Positions 18,401 through 29,347 are shown, numbered from the stretch's first letter. The stretch is DNA of 35,054 nt from Chara braunii (GCA_003427395.1 BFEA01000069.1:1866712-1901765); one strand, 5' to 3'. Notes: generated by a model from the sequence alone, not told the origin. Program-made: numbers and translations.

Positions 18401-21400
18401 ATGGTTTACAGGATCTCTCCAAAGCGGAAGAAGCAGGTGTATATTTACTGCTGGTTGGAGACAGCTGAGCGCATCACGGGTTATGTGGTCCTGACAGTTG
18501 TGACCCTGGAATTGGGAGCGTTCGGATCTTACATGACGGCCACAGTCATGTGGCCATGCATAGGACTTTCGCTCGTGTGCTCATTCCCCCAACTCCTAGA
18601 GCTCGTGCAACACAAGTACTTCCATCACGGTATGTCATGCGCCCAAGTAGCGAAGAGCGGGGGGGATTCCTCGAGGTTTACATATTTCCTCGTACTGAGC
18701 GCCTCTGTCCGGATATCTGCTTTCCTGTTCCAATTAGTCCTCATATGCTTGACTTATAGATCCCTTACGCACCTTTCTGTAGTGGGCATCGAAACAACCT
18801 CAAGGCGGGGTGAGGCTCGCCTCCGGGAGTTGCTCATCAAAACATTGATATTTATACTGGCTCGCTGTCTAATCACAGCGTGCCTGATATTCTTGTCTGC
18901 ACTCTGTGCTTTGCCCACACATAGGAGAGTACGGCTCTCTTGCCATTGCAGGGGTACCCATTGTTGCACATGTCTCCCCAGCCGTTCGAGGTCTGATCCA
19001 CGTTCATTTTCAATACTGCGACACATTCTAGAGCAGGGCGAGTTCTTGGAGAGGCTGGAGCGCAGGAGAACGAAGATGGAGATTGGATGGACGTGGTATG
19101 TGCATTGTTATCGTCATTCTGGCTTCAGCGCATTTGACGCTCAAGTGCACACACACACACACTTGTGGCCTGTCTGGTTACTGGTTTTACACTGTAAGGG
19201 AGCTGCTGGACATGGTGAGAGGGAACTTGCCTGGTCTTGCAGAGAACCATCACCAGCAGGGAGGAGGATGGGATGGGAAAATGACGAAGTCAAATCTTCA
19301 CATGGCACTCCTGTCCCTTGATCAGCTATCCACACTTAATAACTGCGGAAAGGATTGCAGCTTCAGTTCCTATGCCTCAGATGAGATGCTGAGCCACATG
19401 CCAGATCTGCCCAGGACGAGTCGTTGCATGCATGATGTTGATGCTGGTAGGGACTTTGCAGAAGCTGAAGGCTATTTGGCGATGCTCCAAGTTTTCGAAT
19501 GCTGTCATCCTGATGCTGAAGAGACTCGTCTGGCTGCTTCCATCTTGGCTGGTTTTGCATCTGGCCTCTCAGTCGTCCCTTGGCAACCTGATTTAAGCAA
19601 CCAGGAACTGCCTGAAACACTGGAGTATAATGTAGAATCGGATGGAGACCCCATAACCGGTATGGAATCACCACGAACTGTCAGGGAGTCCATTCTGAAG
19701 ATATTGTCTGACACGCATTTGGGGGTTGCGTTGTGAACCTTTTAATGAATCTGGTACTTCGTCTGTCAGCCAACGAAGTGGCTCTCCCTTTTGATACTCA
19801 ATCAATCAGGGAGTCAGCTGTATCTGCAATCTCTGCCTTTGCCGAGGCGGCAAGTGACATCCATGGTACAACGAGCCATCATACGCAAGTATCGCACATT
19901 CCCCGCAGTGCCCGCACCCCAACCGATTACTGTGAGCGTATAATGCTCCAAAGTGAAATTCAGTCCATGTGCAGTTCAATAATTTGTACTGTGGTGAACC
20001 GTCCCGAGCAGAGTGCAATAGTCACTGTTGTGCCTAGTCATGACCCTTCTGATGTCAGTATAATGGTTTGTCCTCCATCTTCTGGTGAGATATATGATGA
20101 TGGTCACGTTTTGGACAATCACCCACACCACGAGGAAAATGAAAGGGTTCACGATTATCAGTTAGAACCAAACTCCGACCAGATCACGACTGAAGATCCA
20201 CCAGACCACCCCGTCTCGGCTGATGGGCTCCGTGCAGTGCATGGACGCTCTAATGCAGCTCTACCCAACACCCTGACACGAGACACCCATCCGGAGGAGT
20301 CCACACAGTCGGTGGATGTTTCTCGTGAGATTGGCGTCGATGATCACCTTCTGGACAATCTGCCACGACCGCAGGAAAGAGAAACGGTTGCTGATTATCT
20401 GTCCTATCAAGACGTCTATCATGCGGGCTCCGTGGCCACATTCAGCAATGCATTCACAACACTTCACCCGGTTGGCTGGCTTGTGCAGGGGGCTGTTCCG
20501 GATTTTTCGAGCTGCCGGTTGGTGAAAGCAGTCAAAGCGGTCTTCAAGCAGGAGATAGTTCTCAACGTAGTGCTCAGGTGTGCGGCGGGGGATTTTCGGT
20601 TGTCAGATATTGCTGTATCTGATGCAGTGAGAGCTCTTGCCTCGGTTTGGGTCCCTAGACCAATCCATTGGCATCGCTTAAATAGGGGCTTCATGGGTGA
20701 CTCAGCATCAGGTTCTCTTGCTCCTCTCAACATGATCAGCGATCTTCCAAACAGAGAGGAGATCCAACAGCGCCTCAGAGACCTGGTTTCTCGCTGCTGT
20801 GATAGGGGGCCATTATTGCTCTCTGCCTTCTCAAAGCTCCACTTGGCAAAGATCTGTATTGCTCAAGGAATCAGGGATACGGATCCTAAAGCTGCCGAGG
20901 TTCTCCTGCAGTGCCTTTCCTACTGGCGACGAGCTGTGGGCCCTAGGGAGCTTGATTGGTTTGCTTGTGAGGCAATCGAAACACTGCGTGGTCTGCTTGC
21001 GAGTTCCAACTGCCGAGACTTAATCACAGCGCAAGTCTGGGCATCACCAGGAGGCACCGAATGCCTACGATTGATGCTCACTGGTGACATCAACTGCATC
21101 CGTTCCGCGCGGTTCTTTGCTCGAGCAACCAGCTTCGATAGCCACGTGCTCAGGCACACAAAAGAGGACCAGGATGGCAAACACTCATCGTCCGAACACA
21201 CAGCACGCGTGAGCCGATGCATGGCATCAGCAACAGGGCTTCTCTCTGACTTACTGCGAAGCGAGTCACCGGCAAGGCCACACTTGCCACGTCCATGGAG
21301 CGACCTCACGTCCATCCTGAAGTCCTTAGGGTAGGTTGTGAAGACTCAACTGAACCACCACAGGCGTCGAAGGAGGAAGGCATATGGCTTGTCCGTGAGC

Positions 21401-21856
21401 GCTAACACTTCTTGGACGAAAGATCAGGGCAACCACCTGATGGACTTAGAGCAATCAGTAGACTCCTTGGTAACCGCAAGGAATGTCACTCTGATAATCA
21501 CTCTACTGTTTAACAATCGTCAGGACTTATTTCGGGGCACTGAAAATCTTGAAGTTACACTGCCTTTACTGGTGGAGCTGCTAGGAATCTGTGGTCCATG
21601 TCATGCATTGTCGACATGCCTAGATCTTGACACGTTGGAGGCAAGACTCAAGGAGGAGATTCTCACCGGTGCAGCTTGGATGGTGCTCACAATTCTTGAA
21701 TGGAGTAATGATGTAGAAAGGCCGCTGTCCAGGATTATCCTCAGGGGAGAGTTTATAAGCAACCTGTGGGAGACGATAAACGAGTACTTGCAGGAGTCAT
21801 TATTGCCTCAAGACCATCGTGGGCTCATGATACAGATCCGAGAAGCGTTTTGCTGA
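18401..21856 (+). CDS. Spliced gene: membrane protein with long soluble C-terminal region, function unknown
   Basis: I choose ATG 18401 because it sits in GCCATGG, a strong initiation context. Exon 1 (18401-19095) encodes a basic start (SPKRKKQ), a hydrophobic region at residues ~25-66 (one or two membrane spans), further hydrophobic stretches at ~93-118 and ~147-171, then a charged segment (LEQGEFLERLERRRTKME). After an intron (19096-19198) the frame runs as a Leu-rich, helix-like sequence, interrupted by one apparent frameshift at a G5 run (19721-19725), to TAG 21332-21334, and continues in the same frame from 21335 to TGA 21854-21856. The C-terminal part has HEAT/ARM-like amphipathic helices and an internal repeat (20095-20165 and 20335-20405). 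About 1,100 residues in all. Frame choice at 18.93-19.02 kb is uncertain, as another frame also looks protein-like. Family not recognised. It may be a living gene with sequence errors or a young pseudogene. Confidence 0.65.
19096..19198 (+). other. Predicted intron 1
   Basis: The donor GTATGTGC at 19096 follows GACGTG, and the acceptor ACACTGTAAG ends at 19198. The phase-2 junction rebuilds a Trp codon and joins exon 1 to the downstream frame (ELLDMVRGNLPGLAEN) exactly. A better-looking acceptor TCTTGCAG ending at 19242 would put the reading out of frame and create a stop at the junction. Confidence 0.65.
21331..21363 (+). other. 33-nt in-frame segment with GT...CAG ends and a TAG at its border
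   Basis: It starts GTAGGT and ends CCACCACAG. Its first base completes a GGG codon, and the next codon, TAG at 21332-21334, is the stop. Removing the 33 bases would delete the stop and keep the frame. That is far shorter than usual introns, so a nonsense mutation or true gene end is equally possible. Confidence 0.3.
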
Positions 21857-22740
21857 GCTACTTGACACGACTATTTGAGCAAATCATGGCGGGAGCTTGG
21901 CGCAGTGGACTTTTTTTCTGTTTCTGCGTGGTAAGCAGTACATGTGGATGTGTGGTTTTCTTGATCTGCTGTGGAGGATCGCCTTGCTACCTAGTCAGAT
22001 GCAGCGATTTTCGTTAACTTGTAGCTCTCATTGCGGTGAAAAATTCTGGTTGCTTTTGTGGTTTGTTGAAAAATAAGATTCGGTTTCTTCTTGTTGTGGC
22101 TAATTAATTTGAAAGTCGTTGCAGAGAGGTCGTGGGAGGCAGCTACGTCTGTAGCAGCTACGTCTGTAGTAAAAGTACGGTCTTCACACTTTTGTGTTTC
22201 CACGAAACGATGCAGGTGGTGTGCTGGGTTTATGAGGGTTAGGCAGAGGCGGGTCGCAGTTGGGGGGTAGGAAAGGAGAAGGGGAGGCAGCATGCGTCCC
22301 GGGGCGAGGTAGGCCCTTGATAGGAGGAGAAGTAGAACAGGGTCTGGATACTCTACAGGAGTGGCGGTCTGTGTTGGGGGGGGAAGGGTTGGAGTATCGT
22401 GGACAATATGCTGTGCCACGTGAGAAGTGGAGCGCCATTTCTATGAGGGGTCATGCAGGCTGTGGCTGTCTGATTTATTTCTTGATTGTGTGGATTTGTT
22501 CGTCTTTTACCTATTCTGGCATGAGTTGTTGAGGAGAGTGATGCTACGGGGATGAAGGTTGGCAAGGGCTCAAGGGAGGTCGGCTCATCATGGGCTAGGA
22601 AAGAGGGAGTGGGAGATTCGATGTATCAATGAGGGGGACACCTTCTATATGAGGAGAGGTATGAAGAGGTAAGAGTGGGCTCTGCCGTAGGCGGCAAGGG
22701 TTGGAGTACTGTGGGCTTGGAATTCCCAGTTGGATCAGAT
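21857..22740. other. Probable 3' flank of the gene; small tandem repeat
   Basis: Just after the stop, another frame stays open (LSYLTRLFEQIMAGAWRSG) up to a good donor-like site GTAAGC at 21930, so the gene may continue. A perfect two-copy 15-bp repeat CAGCTACGTCTGTAG is at 22140-22169. GGGTTGGAGTA-TGTGG-like words recur near 22386 and 22698. No separate gene is supported. Confidence 0.45.
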
Positions 22741-22757
22741 TGCGTCAATTGCGCAAT

Positions 22758-22784
22758 TATTATTATTATTATTATTATTATTTT
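22758..22784. repeat. (ATT)n microsatellite
   Basis: About nine ATT units followed by a T-rich stretch to 22850. Confidence 0.9.
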
Positions 22785-22849
22785 AATTATTGTTTTTTTT
22801 CCGCAATTTTTGTTTTTTGTTTTTTTTTCCTTCTATATTCTTCTCTCAA

Positions 22850-23705
22850 CTTCTGTTTCTTTACCTTCCACTACCTACTCCTAAGACTGTCTAGAGGGGA
22901 CCCCTGCAAGCATAGTTTCCTCTCTCTGTGAAGGGGAGATTTCATGTTGCCCCTTGCCCCTAATGGTTAGGGTATAGGGTTGGGGCCGCCAGTGGGGGTC
23001 TGGCTAACACAAAGACCAAGACCTGCCAGTAGCTGTGCCTCCCTTTCTCATCGTCCCCCACCCTTCATCCAGTAGCAGCAGAGGCTATGGTCAACACTCT
23101 CAAGCTGGTCATTCTCTAAATGCGGAAGGGAAAAAGAAAAAAAATAATAATAAAAAAAGAGGGAGCTCAGGGGAAAAAAAAGAAAGGGACCTGGGTCCAC
23201 AAAAGACAGAAAAATATTATGCGCGGCCAGCGGGGATCGCATGGGGGCAGCTGCGGATAAGCTGCGCTTGGCCAGATCTTGCTGTTGGGTATGGTGGAGG
23301 CAGAGAGGTGATAGAGTGTGTGGGCGCTCAGGTGGAGGTCGCTTCGAGGAGGCACAACCATGCACCTGCCATAAGCCTAATCTTGGCCGACGAAAGTTGG
23401 TAATCCTCGATCAATCCCCTGGTTTCCGGGGCAATCAATGCTGGCAGGGGGAGGTCTTCTTAACTTTTTTTTCAAGAAAAGGTGAGAGGGAGAAGTAGAC
23501 AGTTGGATTTTAAGCGTCCTACGAGTGAGGGGGCTAGCTCGTAGGATGGAACTAGGGTACAGCAGCAGCGGAGATGGTGGCTCTGCTGCAGTAAATCTTG
23601 CCGGAGTGAACAAAAGAGGATTGATGGGATGTTTCTGAGTCGTTTCTGAACTTTGCCTAAATTTCTGTCATGGCCTCGGTTTCTCAAACTTTTATACTTT
23701 TATGT
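22850..23705. other. Intergenic stretch, no gene seen
   Basis: Contains A-rich runs at 23126-23182. Overlapping open frames around 23.05-23.4 kb on both strands are not recognised and are probably chance. Confidence 0.5.
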
Positions 23706-23907
23706 ACATTTTCATATGGGACGCTGGGCCTGGTTCCCAGCACGTGCTGCTCCCCACGAATAGATTGGAGCCTTGTCCCCTTATAAAAAAAAAATTAAAA
23801 AAAATAATAATAATAGAAGAGAGATGTGGGGTCTGTCAACGAGCAGGATCTGCGCATCGTACATATCAGTATTACTACCTGATCAGAAGCTTTGCCTGCT
23901 GATTATA
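23706..23907 (+). mobile_element. SINE-like repeat, tandem unit 1
   Basis: It begins ACATTTTCATATGG, carries the two-hairpin motif (23718-23772; stems GCTGGG/CCCAGC and GCTCC/GGAGC), then CTTGTCCCCTTAT, an A-rich tail with AAT units, and a ~90-bp right part ending GCTGATTATA. A second, nearly identical unit follows immediately. No coding capacity. Confidence 0.75.
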
Positions 23908-24143
23908 ACATTTTCATATGGTACGCTGGGCCCAGTTCCCAGCACGTGCTGCTCCCCACGAATAGATTGGAGCCTTGTCCCCTTATAAAAAAAAAATTAA
24001 AAAAAAAAATAATAATAAAAAGAAGAAGAAGAAGAAGAAGAAGAAGAAGAAGAAGAGAGATGTGGGGTCGGTCAACGAGCAGGATCTGCGCATCGTACAT
24101 ATCAGTATTACTACCTGATCAGAAGCTTTGCCCGCTGATTATA
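23908..24143 (+). mobile_element. SINE-like repeat, tandem unit 2
   Basis: A direct repeat of 23706-23907 with a handful of substitutions. It is 34 bp longer, mainly because an (AAG)n tract has expanded at about 24017-24056. The head-to-tail arrangement of both the element and its non-SINE right part indicates a segmental tandem duplication, not two independent insertions. Confidence 0.85.
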
Positions 24144-25740
24144 GATACGGAGAACGATTGCGTTGCTGGAGTGGATGGATGAAGAGCTGGAGATGAAGGA
24201 TGAGAGTGCATCGACAAACGTCTACTTCCGGGCGACTGATGACGGACTTCATGCCATGATCAGTATCGTGCACTGTCGCTGACGACGGACTTCAGGCTGT
24301 GAGCGGGTTGTCCACTGTTGCCTTTGCTCCTTCCTCGGGCGGGGTGTTGCTTAAGATTTTCTGATCTCTGGTGATCTGACAAATCATCGACTGTGTTCCC
24401 CGAAATTGCAAGTGTTGCGTTCTGTGTGGTGAGTGTAGATGATTGTGTTCTCCGACATTTTAATCGCTAGGCTAAGCCTTGCTAGTATAGAGTATTACCG
24501 GTCACTGTTGTATGGGACATGTAATTGGTACTTTGTGGACTGGTAATTCGATAAGGAGGGTTGTGAACTTGTGGTACTTTCTAATTAGGGTTGGTTTAAG
24601 ATGATTGCCGAAGTTGTTGTTGGTTTTGCCGGTGGGTATGTAGACCAGTAAATAAGTTTCGCCGACATTCACGGCGCTGACTATCACTTTCATAGCTATC
24701 GGAGGTTGCAAGGAAAAGCTATGCTGAAAGTCCACCCAGTCAGGGTTAACAGGGCATGGATGCTTGTTTCTATGCTGGTGGCTAGCTTCTGGGAAGATCT
24801 AGGCCAGCAAATAAGTTTGGGCGATGTTTATGGTGCTGACCATTACTTTCATAGCTAGCTAGTTTCTCAAGACTAAGGAGTAGTCATCATGTCATTGTCA
24901 CTGATGCAAGCGGTTGCACAGGAGAGTTTCTGTTGCAGACGGTGTGCAGGGGCATTCATGTTATTCCTCTACAGTAACTGTAGTTCTTTGGGAGTTGAAG
25001 AGCTATATTGAATCTCAGTTGGGGTTGCGGATTCAAGGTGTTTAGGGTATAGAATCGTAACTTTGTGAATTAGGAATTTTTCCGTGGGTAATTCGATGAG
25101 ACCATGGACTATCCGTGGGTAAGTCTATGACACCATTGGGGATTTTGTCTGTCTTTTTGGTTGGTAGTGGGTAAGTAGGATTAAACCATTGAATATGTTG
25201 TTTACGTGTTTCTGATTGGTAGTTTGTTATCTAGCTTGGATTCCGTGAGATTAGGGTTGTTTGATGATGGTGGTTTGGATAAGGGGTAGAGTAGGATTTG
25301 ACTTTTGTTAAATTGGGGACCGCAAAATTTCATTTTGTTTTAGGGTTGGGATTGGGATCAACGGTTTCGTAACCTTGTGGGGCTGTGGTGGGGATAGGTT
25401 TGGTTGGGAGTGGCTTGCTTAGCCCGTTTGACCGCAGCAAATGATGTAAGGGACACCGTTCCTGGATATATGAATATGGAATTTTTCTGGGGAAAAAAAA
25501 AAAACAGGGGAAAGAAAGAAACGACAAGAATCTGGCGGTGTATTTTCATATGGTCTAGAGGAAGATTTATTCTGATTTTGCACATTTGGTGAGTAGTGGA
25601 TCAAGGCCCAAGGGTGGCTAATATGTTTTGCGGTCGCTGGGTGGAGAGCCCTGTCATCAATTTGTCTGTCGTCTGATTCAGGTGCTAGGAAGAGCTCGAG
25701 AAAAAGAAAAGTGTAGACTACCATGTAAATTTTGAGGCAA
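24144..25740. other. Non-coding stretch with three diverged short duplications
   Basis: GACGGACTTCA recurs at 24241 and 24284 inside ~43-bp units. A ~60-bp block (RCCAGYAAATAAGTTT...CTTTCATAGCT) recurs at 24644 and 24803 (159 bp apart). TCCGTGGGTAA begins ~31-bp units at 25081 and 25112. GT-rich, intron-like composition. No gene is supported. Confidence 0.6.
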
Positions 25741-26500
25741 TGTAATAGTTGACTGATTTAAATAAAGCTTTATTTTTCCGCCTCCAAACAAAAAGAGGCT
25801 CCCACGCAAAAGTTGTTTGTATTACACAGCGCTGCGTTAGCGCACCCCTGCAATTTTTTAGGGCAGGCACCGAGTGCATCACGAGGAGGGCAACGCCTCC
25901 AGTGCCTGCTGATACAATTGTTGCATGGTGCCTTTGGTCCCTCCTCCTTGCCACGTGGCAAGCATGGCCAGGATTTGGACGCCGCCCCACATGAGCACAC
26001 GGAAACTGGTCAGGGTTTTTACCCCTGGTCCCTTGATACGGAGCCCTGGATGGAGATGGACAGTTGAGGTGGACAGTTGAGAAGTGTGTGTTCTAGTCGA
26101 CGTACAGCTTCCGAGTGCGTTTCACTGTGGTGGAGTGGACGTTGGCCATTTTACCCTTTCATGCCGGCCAGGGGAGAGATGTCCAAGCTGGAGTAAAGTG
26201 GGTTTCCTGCCGAACAGGAGAGAGATGTCCAAGCTGGAGTGAAGTGCACGAAGTGGGAAGGAGAGTGGTTGTGAGCTATGAGGAAAGATTAGGACTCTAC
26301 CTCGTCGTGAAGGGTGGGTGCCTCGATCCGCATGGAGCAGACTCTGAGGAACTTTTGCGTTTTCTTTTTGATGGTCCCTGATTCGGAGCATCGGGTTGCT
26401 AAATGGCGTGGGGTGTGATTTCCATGGTCGAGGTTGGCTTTGGATTTCCTTTCTTGAGAGAAATATTGTGGCACTCAGTCTTATTTTAGCAGTGCACGTA
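25741..26500. other. Intergenic stretch with palindrome and short duplications
   Basis: A perfect 16-bp palindrome CTTGCCACGTGGCAAG lies at 25947-25962 and contains a CACGTG core (G-box). AGAGATGTCCAAGCTGGAGT occurs at 26175 and 26221 (46 bp apart), and GGACAGTTGAG at 26058 and 26071. Open frames here overlap on both strands and I recognise none. Confidence 0.55.
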
Positions 26501-26506
26501 CCCCTG

Positions 26507-26509
<3 letters not shown>

Positions 26510-26587
<78 letters not shown>
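26510..26587. repeat. (GA)n microsatellite
   Basis: About 38 uninterrupted GA units. Confidence 0.97.
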
Positions 26588-26589
<2 letters not shown>

Positions 26590-26796
26590 TGATTCTTGAC
26601 TATAGATAGTTTACTCTTCGGAATCGCTGTTCCTCATTTGGTCGGTAAGTTTTGTGTTTTTTTCATTTGATGATTACTGGTCGTGGTTTTGGGCTTTGGT
26701 AATTATGCTTTGGTTATGCTCACCGACTCGCTTGATATGCTCGGACTGAATTCGATGCTCCCTTAGCGCCCGCGCTCACTCTCTTGCCGTAACCGT

Positions 26797-26801
<5 letters not shown>

Positions 26802-26862
<61 letters not shown>
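26802..26862. repeat. (CT)n microsatellite
   Basis: About 30 CT units. It is the reverse complement of the (GA)n tract 215 bp to the left. Confidence 0.97.
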
Positions 26863-26864
<2 letters not shown>

Positions 26865-28715
26865 GCGCGCCTTTTCTCTTTCTTGATCATCTGAATCTTC
26901 GATTTGTTTCACGCTATCCTGCGCACCCTTCTTCCTCCCACTCTGAGTCCTACGCCCAAGAGCCGGTCGATCCTCTCCTCACCCCGTCCAGCCAAGGAGA
27001 AGCGTCGTGTAAGGAGAAACTCCTAGTACGCGACAACTCTGATTGGCTGCGATTGGACTCTGAAGGATCAGCATGGCTCTCGCCGGGCGAATATCTCCAA
27101 GTCCTCTTTCACCCTTCCCTGACTCAACCTTCATCCTCCCTTGTACCTACCGCCCTTCTCGCAACTATAATTTCCGCAAGCGCGTCCGCAAATCTCTCTC
27201 TCAGCTCATCTCCCATCTTCCGGGAAGCAGTGGCTAGATGTTATGTATGGAGTGCGAGTCGGAAAGTCCCGATGAGCTAACTGTCGCCTGGCCGGCGGCG
27301 CGCCAGATCGCCACGACGGACTGTGGGATCCGGGCAGGCCGTGCCGAGACTACGTCGCCGGGGTGACGATCGCAGTGGTGGAAAGTGGCATGTGACGACC
27401 GAGATCGTAAGTGCATGGATGGGATAGTGATCGGAGTTGAATGGATGAATGGCCCGGCGCCAGAGTGGAACTTCACGGCGGATGCGCCTCCTTGTCTCGC
27501 ATCTATTCTTTGGAGTGAGTTCAGTCTGACGGCAGTTGAGCCGAAAACTCTTTTCATCATCGGATCTTGGTGTAACTTTCATCTATTTTGCCTGCTCCGC
27601 GTCTTTTTCCTCCCTATCTCCTCTATAACATGAACGGTTGTGTATGCTTGTCGATCTATTACACCGGAGGGATGAGATGGTTGTTGTTGGTTGACGCTTG
27701 ATTAGTCACGGGAATGACGGGGCAGGGGTGCAGAGCACACGGAGAATTGAGGGTTATGTGGCTGTCATTTTCGCACCTTCCTAAATAAATGTTTGTGAAA
27801 CTTGAATAAGAATGTCTGGATGATGTTATTGCCCGACGAACTTGTCTCCGATTAGACCATGGAACCATTGTGCATGCTAGCTAGGATCTTGATGTTGCCA
27901 TGTGGACCGACTGTCCCAAGCCAACTGGGCGCCGGCCTCCCATATCCCCGCCACATTCCTTCCCGTACAACGAGAAGAGGACATGTGTATGCGAGTGGGA
28001 TGTACGAGAAGTCGTCGCCAAGATCGGCGGAAGATACTACTTCCCTCCTGAAACTTGATGTTCTTGATTCGTCGGTGCTGGTTTTGTTATTGTGGACACA
28101 CACTTTCCGCCTTATTTGTTGCTATTTCCGTTTAATGAGCTGATCGTCATCCCGTGGTCAGCAGTAGCACCCCATTGGCCTAACACTCTGTGCAACGATT
28201 GTTGTCGCTTCGAGCATTACCGATCAAAGGGCTTTCACTACCGAGTACGGGATGAAGATGGGCATAAGGAACGAGCCACTCGGTTAAGGCCTTCCACGCC
28301 AGATGCAGAGTTGTGTGATGAGCGGCGACGGGACTTGACCCGGAAACGGGATACCAAGTATGTGCCCGCCCCCTTTTAGGCGAAACGAAAAACGACGGCT
28401 CGATGGGAAGTTCAGCGATACTTTTTGGATTGAACTTCCCCGCACCGTGCGTCCCGCGTGCGCCTTTTTCTCCCTCAAAACCCGCGCAGTGACGGACCAT
28501 ACCCCTTCTTACTAAGTCGGACCGACTCTGGGGATTTCGGTTTTGTCCGTGTCCCCACACTCAAATTTCCAAAAATCCTTGGCACAACCCATCTCGCTGT
28601 CTTTCTGGGACCCCTTCCGCAATTTAAATACTCCGAACGAGAGATAGCGCAAGGCGTGAGGTTGAACGTCACACGGTTTCGATGTTGTTATACTCAGTGA
28701 TCTGCGGCTGTTCAA
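26863..28715. other. Long stretch without a recognised gene
   Basis: Several open frames of 80-126 codons overlap on both strands at 27.05-27.6 and 28.1-28.6 kb. None shows a recognisable motif, and their overlap argues that most are chance in GC-rich DNA. A short unannotated gene cannot be excluded. Confidence 0.45.
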
Positions 28716-28723
28716 TGCCAGAA

Positions 28724-28916
28724 CGACGCTGGCCAGTGCTGGGGTGTTGCCCTGTAACCTGCTGATGCAGGAGCGTGAGGCCTTGTTGAGAGATTTGAAG
28801 ATGCTTTGGGGTGGGCATCACAAGGGACAACCGAGGGTTGCTGCTGGGACGACGCTGGTCGGAGTTGGGGCGAGTAGTGTTGCCCTTTAACCCAGCAGGG
28901 TGAGGGCGTGAGGCCT
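28724..28916. repeat. Diverged tandem duplication, ~127-bp offset
   Basis: The block GACGCTGG-C-G-GTTGGGG...GTTGCCCT-TAACC...GCGTGAGGCC occurs at about 28724-28782 and again at about 28850-28916, with roughly 75% similarity by eye. Confidence 0.6.
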
Positions 28917-29154
28917 GGAAGAGCTCGGCAGGGAGTACGACTGTGTTGGAAAGCTTTAGAAGTGTTCGTTAGGGATCCTGAGGGTTGTGAACATTCGTAG
29001 GACCTTTGTGGTAACTTTTTGCATGAGTAGTTTTTCCCCATGTTTTCTGAATCACATCGTGTACTCAAACTATTCTCAACCGAAGCCGGGTAATGGCCCC
29101 GGTATCTCAAATGATCTCAAATGTTCTCAATTGATCTTTATAATTTGATATAGG

Positions 29155-29192
29155 ATGTTGGGGCGGGTTCCCAGCATGTGCTGCTCCCCAGG
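29155..29192 (+). repeat. Two-hairpin dispersed motif, partial copy
   Basis: GGGTTCCCAGCATGTGCTGCTCCCCA matches the middle of the motif; the second stem is truncated and followed by an AAAGGGAAAAAGAAAAAAG purine tract. The first stem is weakened (TTGGGG/CCCAGC). Confidence 0.55.
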
Positions 29193-29224
29193 AAAGGGAA
29201 AAAGAAAAAAGACTTTTGCCTTCA

Positions 29225-29347
29225 CGTTTGCACCCTGTAAAACACTTTCCTTCCATTTTTCGCTGAGGGGCATTTTTGACCCAGCGAGGGTGCAAAATGA
29301 CACCAAAAGTCATTTCGGGGTCTGCGACACTTTTTGCAGTGCAAACG
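29225..29347. repeat. 9-bp inverted repeat flanking a GC-rich core
   Basis: CGTTTGCAC at 29225-29233 and GTGCAAACG at 29339-29347 are perfect reverse complements 105 bp apart. A second pairing inside uses TTTGCACCCT against AGGGTGCAAA (about 29287-29297). Confidence 0.5.

Noticed and set aside
27053-28560. Several open frames of 80-126 codons
   Set aside because: They overlap on both strands, show no motif and no supportable splice structure.
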